In this document: positions 34,896 through 43,339 of the stretch, piece after piece
Layout: each line of letters opens with the position of its first letter
How positions within the stretch are numbered: the first letter of the stretch is position 1
NCBI GenBank assembly: GCA_964628385.1
Contig: CAZVOD010000014.1
Location: forward strand, 1-64,000
DNA from: JANQPA01 sp964628385
GTDB lineage: Bacteria; Bacteroidota; Bacteroidia; Chitinophagales; Saprospiraceae
Direction: 5' to 3'
Length of the DNA stretch: 64,000 bases
Translations under genes and position numbers: made by a program
The notes under the pieces: model-generated
The model's input: only the letters and a program-made list of their open reading frames with translations
Database searches by the model: none
Told to the model about the DNA's origin: nothing

Positions 34896-35714
34896 TCATA
34901 TACTTTTTATGAGCGTCCGTACGATTAGGGTCATTTTGGGTTCAGCGCCCTGAGCCACAGCAATAACATCATCTACGGATGTGGGGCGGATATCCTCTAC
35001 TGGAAAACACTTGTTGGTGGCAACCGAAACCACAAATACTGGCAGTGACATGTGGCGGGCTACCAAAACTTCAGGTATGGTAGACATGCCGACCATATCG
35101 CCCCCGATGGTATTAACAAATTGGTATTCTGCTGGCGTTTCTAGATTGGGCCCCTGCAAGCCTACGTACACGCCTTCGTGTGCTCGAATATTATTTTGAG
35201 CAGCAATCTCCAATGCTTTTTTATTCCATTCTCGGTTATATGTGCCCAGCATATCCGGGAATCTGGGGCCAAGACGTTCATCATTTGTTCCTCTCAGCGG
35301 ATTTTCGGGATGTAAGTTGATATGGTCTTTGATAAAGACGATATCCCCGGCATAAATATGCTGATTAGTACTGCCAGCTGCATTGGATATCACCAGACAC
35401 CTGATGCCCAGGAGTGCCAGAATCCTTATCGGGAAAGTGACCTGTTGCATAGAGTAGCCTTCGTAATAGTGAAAACGGCCGGCCATAGCTACTATTGGCG
35501 TATCATCGAGATGACCAAATATCAGTTTGACAGAGTGAGATTTAACCGTACTGGCCGGGAAATGAGGAATATCAGCATAATCAATAGTCGTATCGACTTC
35601 TATCTCTTGGGCCAGGTTGCCCAAGCCAGTGCCCAGTACAATTCCAAAGGCTGCCTGGAAGCCTGTTTGCTTGCGAATAAAGTTAAGAGCTTCGTGTAGC
35701 TGATCGTACAACAT
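34896..35714 (-). CDS. purine-nucleoside phosphorylase (trimeric, PNP-I type)
   Basis: Phosphorolytic cleavage of inosine and guanosine in purine salvage. The 272-aa protein shows GIVLGTGLG (phosphate loop, near 24-32), AGRFHYYEGY (near 78-87), SNAAGSTN (near 109-116) and VYVGLQGPNLETPAEY with the purine-binding Glu (near 187). The absence of hexamer-type (DeoD) signatures and the GLQGPNLETPAE motif place it with the mammalian-like PunA/XapA group. Start ATG at 35714. It is divergent from rimP. Confidence 0.95.
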   Translation of the reverse strand: MLYDQLHEALNFIRKQTGFQAAFGIVLGTGLGNLAQEIEVDTTIDYADIPHFPASTVKSHSVKLIFGHLDDTPIVAMAGRFHYYEGYSMQQVTFPIRILALLGIRCLVISNAAGSTNQHIYAGDIVFIKDHINLHPENPLRGTNDERLGPRFPDMLGTYNREWNKKALEIAAQNNIRAHEGVYVGLQGPNLETPAEYQFVNTIGGDMVGMSTIPEVLVARHMSLPVFVVSVATNKCFPVEDIRPTSVDDVIAVAQGAEPKMTLIVRTLIKSI

Positions 35715-35779
35715 ATCTGTATTTTTAATGGGAAAAATTTGCTTTTTGTTAAGCAGTAGCGAAGATGAAATTTTTTTCT

Positions 35780-35787
35780 TACTTTTG
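35780..35787 (+). promoter_or_regulatory. putative rimP-nusA promoter -7 element
   Basis: TACTTTTG is an exact TAnnTTTG. No good -33 box is seen at the usual distance. The implied leader is about 55 nt and includes the terminator-like hairpin at 35805-35840. Confidence 0.5.
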
Positions 35788-35804
35788 TGCCAGACTAGAT
35801 TAAC

Positions 35805-35840
35805 AAAAAGGGAGGGAACAGATGTTCCCTCTTTTTAATT
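35805..35840 (+). terminator. terminator-like hairpin in the rimP leader (possible attenuator)
   Basis: AGGGAAC (35813-35819) pairs with GTTCCCT (35824-35830) over an AGAT loop, and flanking A5/T5 pairs extend the stem. It is followed by TTTTTAATTT on the plus strand and ends 10-15 nt before the rimP start. The gene on the other side is divergent, so this cannot be its 3' end; on the plus strand it acts only on the rimP transcript. Confidence 0.6.
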
Positions 35841-35849
35841 TGCAAGATT

Positions 35850-36329
35850 GTGATAGAAGAAAAAATAAGTGAACTACTGGACATAAAGTTTGGAGAAAAA
35901 GAATTTGCCGATTGTTATTTGATAGAAGTCAATCATAATCAAGCCAATAACAAGTTAGAAGTATTCCTGGAGAGTGACTCCGGCGTGACGTTTAATAAGT
36001 GTAAGCGCATTAGTCGTTATCTGGAAGATTATATCGACACTGAAGGTTGGCTTGGAGAAAAGTACGTACTTGAAGTTTCTTCACCGGGAGTGGGGCGGCC
36101 ACTCAAGATAAAAAGACAGTATCACCTAAACATTGGCCGTAAGGTAGAGGTCAAATTACAGGAAGGGCCATCAAAAACGGGCACTCTGGTAAAGGTAGAC
36201 GAAGGGCATATTACACTGGAAGAAAAAGTAAGGCGCAAGGAAGGAAAGAAAAAAGTAACAGAAACGGTTCAAACGATTATACCATTCGACCACATAAAGT
36301 CCACTAAAGTGAAGGTTTCGTTTGGGTAA
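35850..36329 (+). CDS. rimP: ribosome maturation factor RimP
   Basis: 30S subunit assembly factor, 159 aa. N-terminal alpha/beta domain contains the YLIEVNHNQANNKLEVFLES strand region and YLEDYIDTEG; the YVLEVSSPGVGRPLK motif near 75-90 is the family hallmark. The C-terminal SH3-like domain follows (KVEVKLQEGPSKTGTLVKVDEGHITLEE). The frame starts with GTG at 35850; no in-frame ATG fits. It is first gene of the rimP-nusA(-infB) block. Confidence 0.95.
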   Translation: MIEEKISELLDIKFGEKEFADCYLIEVNHNQANNKLEVFLESDSGVTFNKCKRISRYLEDYIDTEGWLGEKYVLEVSSPGVGRPLKIKRQYHLNIGRKVEVKLQEGPSKTGTLVKVDEGHITLEEKVRRKEGKKKVTETVQTIIPFDHIKSTKVKVSFG

Positions 36330-36479
36330 TGCCACCGGCCTGACTCGCGATATGTTGGTGAGAAAATGACTACAAAGCTGACTTTGGCATTTTTCCATCT
36401 ACCTTATTAATTTAATTTAAAAAGAGACAAGCGGAATGCTAGGATAGCAGCCCTGATCCGTATAATATAATTATAAAAT

Positions 36480-37715
36480 ATGAATCTTGTAGATACATTT
36501 TCAGAATTCAAAGCCGGAAAAAACATCGATAGGCCTACTATGGTACGTGTCCTTGAAGATGTGTTTCGCACATTGATCCGCAAAAAATATGGATCAGATG
36601 ACAATTTTGACGTCATCGTAAATACGACAAAAGGAGACCTGGAGCTTTGGCGAGTACGTGAGATCGTAACCGATGGAGAGGTTACTGATGACAGGAGCCA
36701 GATTTCCATTTCCGAGGCCATGTCTATTGATGAAGATTATGAAGTAGGGGAGGAATGTTACGAACAGCTGGAGCTGATAGAGTTTGGCCGTCGGGCTATT
36801 ATGGCTGCTCGCCAGACATTGATCTCCAGAATTATGGAGCTGGAGAAGGATGAAATATTTAAAAAGTACAATGAGAGAGTGGGAGAAGTAGTTGTTGGTG
36901 AGGTAAACCAGATCATGAAAAGAGAGCTGCTCATTCTGGATGATGTAACGAACAACGAAGTACTGCTTCCAAGAAACGAAATGATAAAGGGAGATTATTA
37001 TCGCAAGGGAGACATTATTAAAGGAGTGATTAAAAGGGTAGAGATGAAAAATAATAACCCGATAGTTATTATGTCTCGCACTGACTCTACTTTCCTGGCG
37101 AAATTACTGGAACAGGAAGTACCAGAGATCGAAGATGGATTGATCACTATCAAAAATATCAAGCGATTACCCGGCGAGCGCGCCAAGGTAGCGGTAGAAT
37201 CTTACGACGACAGGATTGATCCGGTGGGAGCTTGTGTCGGCATGAAGGGATCCAGAATCCACGGTATTGTGAGGGAATTGAGAAACGAAAACATCGATAT
37301 CGTCAACTTTACCAGTAATACTAAGCTCTTTATACAGCGTGCATTGACACCAGCCAAGGTTTCTAATATTGACCTTGATGAGGAAAATACTCATGCCAAT
37401 GTATACCTGGAAGCTGATCAGGTTTCTTTAGCTATCGGTAAGGGCGGAACTAACATCAAGCTGGCCAGTCAATTGACCGGTTACGAAATAGATGTTTACC
37501 GAAATACACAAGAAATCGAAATTGATGATGTAGATTTGGAAGAATTTGGAGATGAAATTGAAGATTGGGTAATTGATGCGCTGAAAAATATCGGCTGCGA
37601 TACAGCTAGAAGCGTTTTGGAATTGACCAAAAGCGAATTACTCAGACGTACTGATCTCGAAGATGAGACCATCGATGACGTACTCAAAATATTAGCTTCA
37701 GAATTTGAAGAATAG
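36480..37715 (+). CDS. nusA: transcription termination/antitermination factor NusA
   Basis: RNA polymerase-binding elongation factor. The 411-aa protein has the N-terminal polymerase-binding domain (about 1-130), an S1 domain (VGEVVVGEVNQIMKRELLILDD...GVIKRVEMKNNNPIVIMSRT, about 135-200) and KH1 and KH2 domains (VGACVGMKGSRIHGIVREL near 255; SLAIGKGGTNIKLASQLTGY near 318). A short C-terminal helix-hairpin region (NIGCDTARSVLELTKSELLRR) follows. It lacks the two full acidic repeats of the E. coli protein (495 aa), which is normal outside Proteobacteria. It follows rimP by 150 nt. Confidence 0.97.
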   Translation: MNLVDTFSEFKAGKNIDRPTMVRVLEDVFRTLIRKKYGSDDNFDVIVNTTKGDLELWRVREIVTDGEVTDDRSQISISEAMSIDEDYEVGEECYEQLELIEFGRRAIMAARQTLISRIMELEKDEIFKKYNERVGEVVVGEVNQIMKRELLILDDVTNNEVLLPRNEMIKGDYYRKGDIIKGVIKRVEMKNNNPIVIMSRTDSTFLAKLLEQEVPEIEDGLITIKNIKRLPGERAKVAVESYDDRIDPVGACVGMKGSRIHGIVRELRNENIDIVNFTSNTKLFIQRALTPAKVSNIDLDEENTHANVYLEADQVSLAIGKGGTNIKLASQLTGYEIDVYRNTQEIEIDDVDLEEFGDEIEDWVIDALKNIGCDTARSVLELTKSELLRRTDLEDETIDDVLKILASEFEE

Positions 37716-38232
37716 AAGCCTGATACAGGGGTTGAAAGTGAAAAGTGACGCATATCTTTCTCATTCTCAACCCTAATCAGATTCATTTGTTATTGTTAAT
37801 AACTGTCAAATAGTTAAACCGTTATAACGTAACAGCTCCCTGTTATTTGTATTGGTTCTTGATAAAGAAAGAATAGCATTTTGACATTATTTACAGTCGA
37901 TTTAGTTTATCTTGTTTAGAGGATCAATCCCTGAGATTGACGCGTACAGACAGCTTTTGAATTTTCTTTTCAGTATTCCTTTGCTCGTTTCATTAAGATC
38001 ATGTATTGCGGGTTTTTTATGGCGATGTATTGAAATAGCGCTCAATCCTTTTATCTTTGTAGGAAAAGCAAAAACAGTTGGAACTTTTACTTTCAATTTA
38101 AGTTTTTTGTATAGAAGAATTATTGTTTATAAGTTTTTTTGAATTAAAACAAAATTGCAGCTAAGTCACTATTCGGTACACAGATTTATATCGAGCTAAA
38201 AGTGATACTTATCTCGGCACTAAAAATTTAGA
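37716..38232. other. 517-bp nusA-infB intergenic region
   Basis: Unusually long spacing for a rimP-nusA-infB block. It contains a well-formed promoter (38030-38059) and then about 170 nt of T-rich leader before infB. A 76-codon plus ORF at 37912-38142 overlaps the promoter and has no recognisable features, so I do not call it. No ybxF/L7Ae-like gene is present between nusA and infB. Confidence 0.6.
38030..38059 (+). promoter_or_regulatory. infB promoter
   Basis: TTG at 38030-38032 and TATCTTTG at 38052-38059 are separated by 19 nt, matching both Bacteroidota elements and spacing. Predicted start near 38066, giving an infB leader of about 165 nt. Confidence 0.72.
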
Positions 38233-41200
38233 ATGACGAAACGCTTAGTTAAGATAGCAAAAGAATTAAACGTAGGAACAACTACAATTGTCGACTATTT
38301 AAATAATCATGGTTTCGACATTGAAAATAAGCCTACTGCAAAAATCACAAACGAAATGTATGATGAACTCCTCAAGGAGTTTCAGACCTCTATTGCTATC
38401 AAAGAAGAGGCTAGTAAGCTGACCATAGGCAACAGAACAGGAGGGAAGGGAGATACAGAAGAATCTGTATACAAAGAGAATGGAAACGGCCATTCTAATA
38501 ATAATGCTGGAAAAGAAGCTGGTAATTCCAATCCTAAAGAAAAAGCTCCGGAGCTTAAGTCAGATCAAACTTCGGAAAAAGCTCCTGAAACAAGCCCGGA
38601 GAAAGAAGAAGAAAAGGAGGAGAGTGCGGACCAGCAACATAAATTGAAAGTGGTAGGAAAAATAGATCTGGGTAGTCTGTTGCGCTCCAAGGCAGAGAAA
38701 AAGCAAAAAGATAGAGCCAAGAAAGAAACTACGGAGAATATTTCTGACAATAAATCTGAACAGAAAGAAAAACCCGCAGCTCAGGATGATAAAAAAGCCG
38801 ATAGTACTCAGGAAAATGCTCCAAAGCAAAAAGTAGAAGAGCCAAAGCCTGTTGTTGAAAATAAGCAGGCCGATGATAAGGCGGAGAAAGAAAATAGTTC
38901 AAAGAATAAAACCGCTGATCAAAAAGGCAGGAAAGAGCGGCAAGGAAAGCAGGAAAAAACCACCGAAGAAAAGCCTGCTTCAAAGGATCAAAAAACGGGA
39001 GCCGCTGAAGAAAAAGACACTGATAAAAGTGCTGCCGGAAAGGATGAAGATACTTCTGATTCTATGGTAAGGATTGAAGCTCCCGAACTCAGAGGTCTGA
39101 AGATTCAGGGCAAAATCGATATTGATAAGTTCAAGCGCTCCAGCAAGAAAAAAGGAGGCAAGGACGGCAATAATAAGGAAGATAAAGCTCAGTCAGGGAG
39201 CGATAATAAAGGTTCTGATAACCGAAGAAGAGATAGGAAAGATCGCGATAAGCCAAGACCTGGAGACGATAAAAAAGGGAATCGTCAGGACAATAAGCCT
39301 ACAGACCGCAGAGAAAGGCCGGATCGTAAGGAAAGGCCAAGAAATGAAAATCGGCCCGAAAATCGCGGAGATCGCAATCGCCGTCCTGATGAGGTAGGTA
39401 GAAGTAGAAGTACACCCGGAAGTGGAGGCCCGCGCAATGATGATCGTGGCGGTCGCCCAAAGTCTGACGAAGGACAAAAAGATACCAACAACAAGAGTAC
39501 CGAAAGTCAGGGAGGAGAAGAAACCGGAAGAAGAAGGCGCAGAACTCGCCGAAAGGTAACGATAGATAATAATTCGAATTCCCGGGATAATAATAGAGGT
39601 AGAAGCCAAAGAAGAAAAGATCATCCCAAGAAGGATGAAATTAAAGAGGTTTCCCAGAAAGAGATTGAAGAAAAGCTAAAGGCTACCATGGAGCGCTTGT
39701 CCGGGCGTGGTAAAAAGAAACGCCAGCGTCTGCAAAGAGATAAGCGCGAGCGTATGCGCGAAAAGAAGGAAGCAGAAGATCAGGCAGCAACATCAGAAAA
39801 GCTGCAGGTAACAGAATTTATTTCTGTATCTGAGCTGGCCAGCTTACTCGAAGTAGACGTAACAGAGGTGATCACAGCTTGTATGAATTTGGGTGTGATT
39901 GTTTCTATTAACCAACGGCTGGATGCCGAAATCATAGAGCTTGTTGCCGCAGAATTTGATAGAGAAATCGAATTCATAAGTGCAGAAGCAGAAGAAGATG
40001 ATGAATTGGAGGTAGAAGATGATCCGGAGGATTTACTCCCTCGTGCCCCAATCGTAACAGTTATGGGACACGTTGACCACGGTAAAACATCTTTGCTTGA
40101 CTATATACGGCAGGCAAGCGTTGTAAGTGGCGAAGCCGGTGGTATTACGCAGCACATCGGTGCTTATGAAGTGGCTGTAGGGGAAGATAAGCGAAAGATT
40201 ACGTTTTTGGATACACCGGGTCACGAGGCCTTTACTGCCATGCGTGCCAGAGGTGCCAAAGTAACAGATATTGCTATTATTGTAATCGCGGCGGATGATA
40301 ATATAATGCCTCAGACAAAAGAGGCTATCAGTCACGCCCAGGCTGCTGATGTACCTATTATATTTGCTATCAACAAGATTGATAAGCCCGATTCTGCTCC
40401 TGAGCGCATCAAGCAAGAGTTGGCCAATATGAACTTACTGGTAGAAGAGTGGGGGGGTAAATACCAATCCCAGGATATCTCTGCCAAAACAGGTTTGAAT
40501 ATTGATCAGCTGCTTGAGAAAGTTCTACTGGAAGCAGAACTACTTGAACTAGGTGCCAATCCTGACCGCCCAGCTTTAGGAACGGTTATTGAAGCTTCGC
40601 TGGAACGCGGCCGAGGTTATGTCATTAAAATGCTCGTTCAGACAGGTACACTAAAAATAGGTGATTCTGTAGTAGCCGGGGATGTATCGGGTAAAGTAAG
40701 AGCCATGCTCAATGAAAGGGGGCATCGCGTCAAAGAAGCCGGACCTTCAACTCCTATAATGATCCTTGGCCTGGACGGTGCTCCACAAGCCGGTGAGCGA
40801 TTCAAGCACGTGGATTCTGATCAGGAAGCCAGACAAATAGCGTCTCGTCGTGCTCAGATAGCAAGAGAGCAAGCTAACAGGGCTACCAAAAGAATTAGCT
40901 TGGATGAAATTGGACGACGCCTGGCTCTCGGTAACTTTAAAGAGCTCAACCTGATCGTTAAAGGTGACGTGGATGGTTCCGTAGAAGCGCTGTCTGATGC
41001 GCTGATCAAACAATCTATAGAGAGTATTCAGGTAAATGTAATCCACAAAGCAGTAGGACAGATCATCGAATCAGATATCTTATTGGCCTCTGCATCTGAT
41101 GCTATTATCATTGGTTTCCAGGTTCGTCCTTCTGCCAATGCCAGAAAGCTGGCCGAACGGGAGGGAGTAGAAATCAAAACGTATTCTATCATATACGAAG

Positions 41201-41568
41201 CTATCGAACAGGTCAAACTGGCTATCGAAGGTATGTTAGAGCCTGATAAAGAAGAGCAGATTCGTTCTCAGGTAGAGGTAAGAGAGATTTATAAGATCAG
41301 TAAAGTGGGTACTGTTGCCGGATGTTATGTACAGGAAGGTAAAATTAGTAGAAACCACCATATCAGATTGATTAGAGATGGTATTGTTGTTTATCCAACC
41401 AAGGAAGGAGCGCACGCAGAGCTAGGCTCTTTAAAGCGTTTCAAAGAAGACGCCAAAGAAGTAAGCGCGGGTTTTGAATGTGGTCTTACCATTAAAAACT
41501 ATAATGACATCAAAGAAGGAGACATAGTAGAATCATACGAAATAGTGGAAGTGAAAAGAAAGCTGTAA
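38233..41568 (+). CDS. infB: translation initiation factor IF-2
   Basis: GTPase that places initiator tRNA on the ribosome. 1111 aa, long for IF-2 because of an extended N-terminus. Residues 1-50 form an IF2-N module (LVKIAKELNVGTTTIVDYLNNHGF). Residues about 85-535 are a very charged Lys/Glu/Arg/Asp low-complexity region, with an RGG-like Arg-rich stretch near 340-440. A second IF2-N follows (VSELASLLEVDVTEVITACMNLG). The G domain starts at GHVDHGKT (612-619), with DTPGHEAF and NKID. Domains II-IV complete the C-terminus (ending SYEIVEVKRKL). The start ATG at 38233 gives the usual MTKRLVKIAKEL. Confidence 0.97.
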   Translation: MTKRLVKIAKELNVGTTTIVDYLNNHGFDIENKPTAKITNEMYDELLKEFQTSIAIKEEASKLTIGNRTGGKGDTEESVYKENGNGHSNNNAGKEAGNSNPKEKAPELKSDQTSEKAPETSPEKEEEKEESADQQHKLKVVGKIDLGSLLRSKAEKKQKDRAKKETTENISDNKSEQKEKPAAQDDKKADSTQENAPKQKVEEPKPVVENKQADDKAEKENSSKNKTADQKGRKERQGKQEKTTEEKPASKDQKTGAAEEKDTDKSAAGKDEDTSDSMVRIEAPELRGLKIQGKIDIDKFKRSSKKKGGKDGNNKEDKAQSGSDNKGSDNRRRDRKDRDKPRPGDDKKGNRQDNKPTDRRERPDRKERPRNENRPENRGDRNRRPDEVGRSRSTPGSGGPRNDDRGGRPKSDEGQKDTNNKSTESQGGEETGRRRRRTRRKVTIDNNSNSRDNNRGRSQRRKDHPKKDEIKEVSQKEIEEKLKATMERLSGRGKKKRQRLQRDKRERMREKKEAEDQAATSEKLQVTEFISVSELASLLEVDVTEVITACMNLGVIVSINQRLDAEIIELVAAEFDREIEFISAEAEEDDELEVEDDPEDLLPRAPIVTVMGHVDHGKTSLLDYIRQASVVSGEAGGITQHIGAYEVAVGEDKRKITFLDTPGHEAFTAMRARGAKVTDIAIIVIAADDNIMPQTKEAISHAQAADVPIIFAINKIDKPDSAPERIKQELANMNLLVEEWGGKYQSQDISAKTGLNIDQLLEKVLLEAELLELGANPDRPALGTVIEASLERGRGYVIKMLVQTGTLKIGDSVVAGDVSGKVRAMLNERGHRVKEAGPSTPIMILGLDGAPQAGERFKHVDSDQEARQIASRRAQIAREQANRATKRISLDEIGRRLALGNFKELNLIVKGDVDGSVEALSDALIKQSIESIQVNVIHKAVGQIIESDILLASASDAIIIGFQVRPSANARKLAEREGVEIKTYSIIYEAIEQVKLAIEGMLEPDKEEQIRSQVEVREIYKISKVGTVAGCYVQEGKISRNHHIRLIRDGIVVYPTKEGAHAELGSLKRFKEDAKEVSAGFECGLTIKNYNDIKEGDIVESYEIVEVKRKL

Positions 41569-41646
41569 AAAAAAATTAAAACTCCCGCAGCCTACCTGAT
41601 AGGAGGTAGGGACGTTTGACATACAATTAACCTTTTGTAATAAAAT

Positions 41647-41690
41647 ATGAGTGATTGGACAATGCTGTTCAATCACTCATTTTAGTTATG
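41647..41690 (+). terminator. intrinsic terminator downstream of infB
   Basis: ATGAGTGATTG (41647-41657) and CAATCACTCAT (41670-41680) form an 11-bp perfect stem with a 12-nt loop, followed by TTTTAGTT. It ends the rimP-nusA-infB block and separates it from the exported cluster. Confidence 0.8.
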
Positions 41691-41740
41691 ATACGCCGTA
41701 AAATTTGATAGTAATAGCTCCATAACTGTCGAATAAATGT

Positions 41741-41748
41741 TAATTTTG
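41741..41748 (+). promoter_or_regulatory. putative promoter -7 element for the exported five-gene cluster
   Basis: TAATTTTG matches TAnnTTTG. No -33 element at the usual distance. A transcript from here would have a 240-nt leader before the first gene of the cluster. Confidence 0.35.
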
Positions 41749-41996
41749 TATTGGATTGATAGAAACAGGTTTTACGTTTCTATTCACTTTTCTTAGGATT
41801 TTTTATTGACAAGATGGGTACAACTTACTTTTTAATTGTACTAAACCCATAAAAGAGAGTAGGTGGACAGCGTATTGATAATTTAGAGATACATAAGATT
41901 TCCTTAGCAGGAATTAATTGATTCTTAACTCTAAATGCCACCTGTTCCAACGTTAGATATAACAGGTTACTAAATCTTTACAAACACCCATTACTT

Positions 41997-43127
41997 ATGA
42001 AAATCCGTGCTACAATCGTCTTACTATTGCTGACAAATATGGTCTTTGGGCAAATCGCTGAGACCATACGATCGGAAGATTTTGAAAAAAAAGGCCCTCA
42101 GTTGCTAATCAACTTTGATATCCCTTACGAGACCATGAAGCTGACCTATAATGTAAACTCCATTATCATCACTGCTAATGGCGAGCGCATAGAGGCTAAA
42201 TCGTTGGAGGGGGATTTGGAAAACTTAAAAACGGGAGAAACTTACGCTATTGCATGGAATGTTTTGGATGACGTCTTTGAGTTGGCTAATCCCACCAGAG
42301 CTGAGATCAACCTTGAGTATACCAAGCAGGCCAGGGAGATAGTAGAAAAACTTCAAGAGCAGGAAAGAAGAGCTAAAGAACAGCAACAAAAGAAGCAAGA
42401 AGCAAGACGGCGAAAGCAACAACGCCGGGAAAATAAACCCTTTACGATGGGCATCCTGGGCTACGTTGGTGGCACATATGGTACTTTTGAAGGAGTGGAT
42501 GAAGATTTGACTCCTGAGATTGGATTTGGCTACGGCCTGGGAGTAGAAATGGAATTTCGTCTTGGCCCTGGTACTTATCTGCAGGTTGAAGGCGGGTATT
42601 CGCGGCAGGATTTGGCTTACTCCCATAGAGGAGATGACTCAGAGTATAATTTTATAGACGCTTATTTTTATGATATTGAAAGAGCAAAGATTCATGTGGA
42701 AGATTACAGAGGTTACCTAAGATTGAAGATTTCTGACTTTTTACAGGTTGGTGGTTATGTGGCCTTTGCACAATCGATGATGAGGGAGGGAGAGCTTGAG
42801 TATGAAGTAATATACGCCGATGGTACTTTCAATACTTTTCAGGATACTGATTTTCAATTGGACTTATTGGGGGGCAGTAGTGTCTTTCCTTCTGATAATG
42901 ACGGTACTACTCCGGGACGTCAGATGGATTATGGGGTAACTTTTGGAATAGAGACTCCCACAAAAAGTAGTTTGATCATCGGCCTGGGGTATGACCTTAG
43001 CTTACAGAGCATTATCAATCCCGATTACGATGGCTTTACTAATAATAGTTTGATTGATATATACCCAAGTCAGGATGCTGATATCATCAAGAGCTTTGGA
43101 TATTTGAGACTAGGCTTAAGATTCTAG
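41997..43127 (+). CDS. exported protein: beta domain, coiled coil and C-terminal outer-membrane barrel
   Basis: 376 aa with signal peptide MKIRATIVLLLLTNMVFGQ. Residues about 20-110 look like a beta-sandwich (LLINFDIPYETMKLTYNVNSIIITANGERI). Residues 112-147 form a highly charged Gln/Arg/Lys/Glu coiled coil. Residues 148-376 alternate as beta-strands rich in Gly and aromatics (MGILGYVGGTYGTFEG, LGVEMEFRLGPGTYLQVEGGYS) and end in LRLGLRF, the terminal Phe typical of outer-membrane barrels. No family recognised. First gene of a five-gene plus-strand cluster. I infer an outer-membrane anchor with a periplasmic arm. Confidence 0.72.
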   Translation: MKIRATIVLLLLTNMVFGQIAETIRSEDFEKKGPQLLINFDIPYETMKLTYNVNSIIITANGERIEAKSLEGDLENLKTGETYAIAWNVLDDVFELANPTRAEINLEYTKQAREIVEKLQEQERRAKEQQQKKQEARRRKQQRRENKPFTMGILGYVGGTYGTFEGVDEDLTPEIGFGYGLGVEMEFRLGPGTYLQVEGGYSRQDLAYSHRGDDSEYNFIDAYFYDIERAKIHVEDYRGYLRLKISDFLQVGGYVAFAQSMMREGELEYEVIYADGTFNTFQDTDFQLDLLGGSSVFPSDNDGTTPGRQMDYGVTFGIETPTKSSLIIGLGYDLSLQSIINPDYDGFTNNSLIDIYPSQDADIIKSFGYLRLGLRF

Positions 43128-43339
43128 ACTTACTTTCCAGGGATAGAGCAGCGGATTTTACTCTGTTTTATTGCCCTGGAAATAGAAAATGAATTAACCA
43201 TTCAACTCAGATTGCAATATCGCGTGTAAAAGCAGTTCGGTCCGAAAGTTTTAGCTGCCCGTACCGTTCCCTTTCAATACAGGCGCTGCATCTGGACGAA
43301 TTTATACATATGATTTATTAGTAACACTAAAAAACAGCA

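Larger units (their letters stand above)
41569..41996. other. 428-bp intergenic region after infB
   Basis: Holds a small inverted repeat CCTACCT/AGGTAGG near 41592-41610, the infB terminator at 41647-41690 and a -7 element at 41741-41748. The remaining 240 nt before the exported beta-barrel gene is leader without an ORF. Confidence 0.55.

Noticed and set aside
37912..38142. 76-codon plus-strand ORF between nusA and infB
   Set aside because: It overlaps the well-formed infB promoter and has no recognisable domain.
38485..39600. Several antisense ORFs within infB (Ser/Phe/Leu-rich)
   Set aside because: They mirror the Lys/Glu/Arg-rich coding of infB and are frame shadows.
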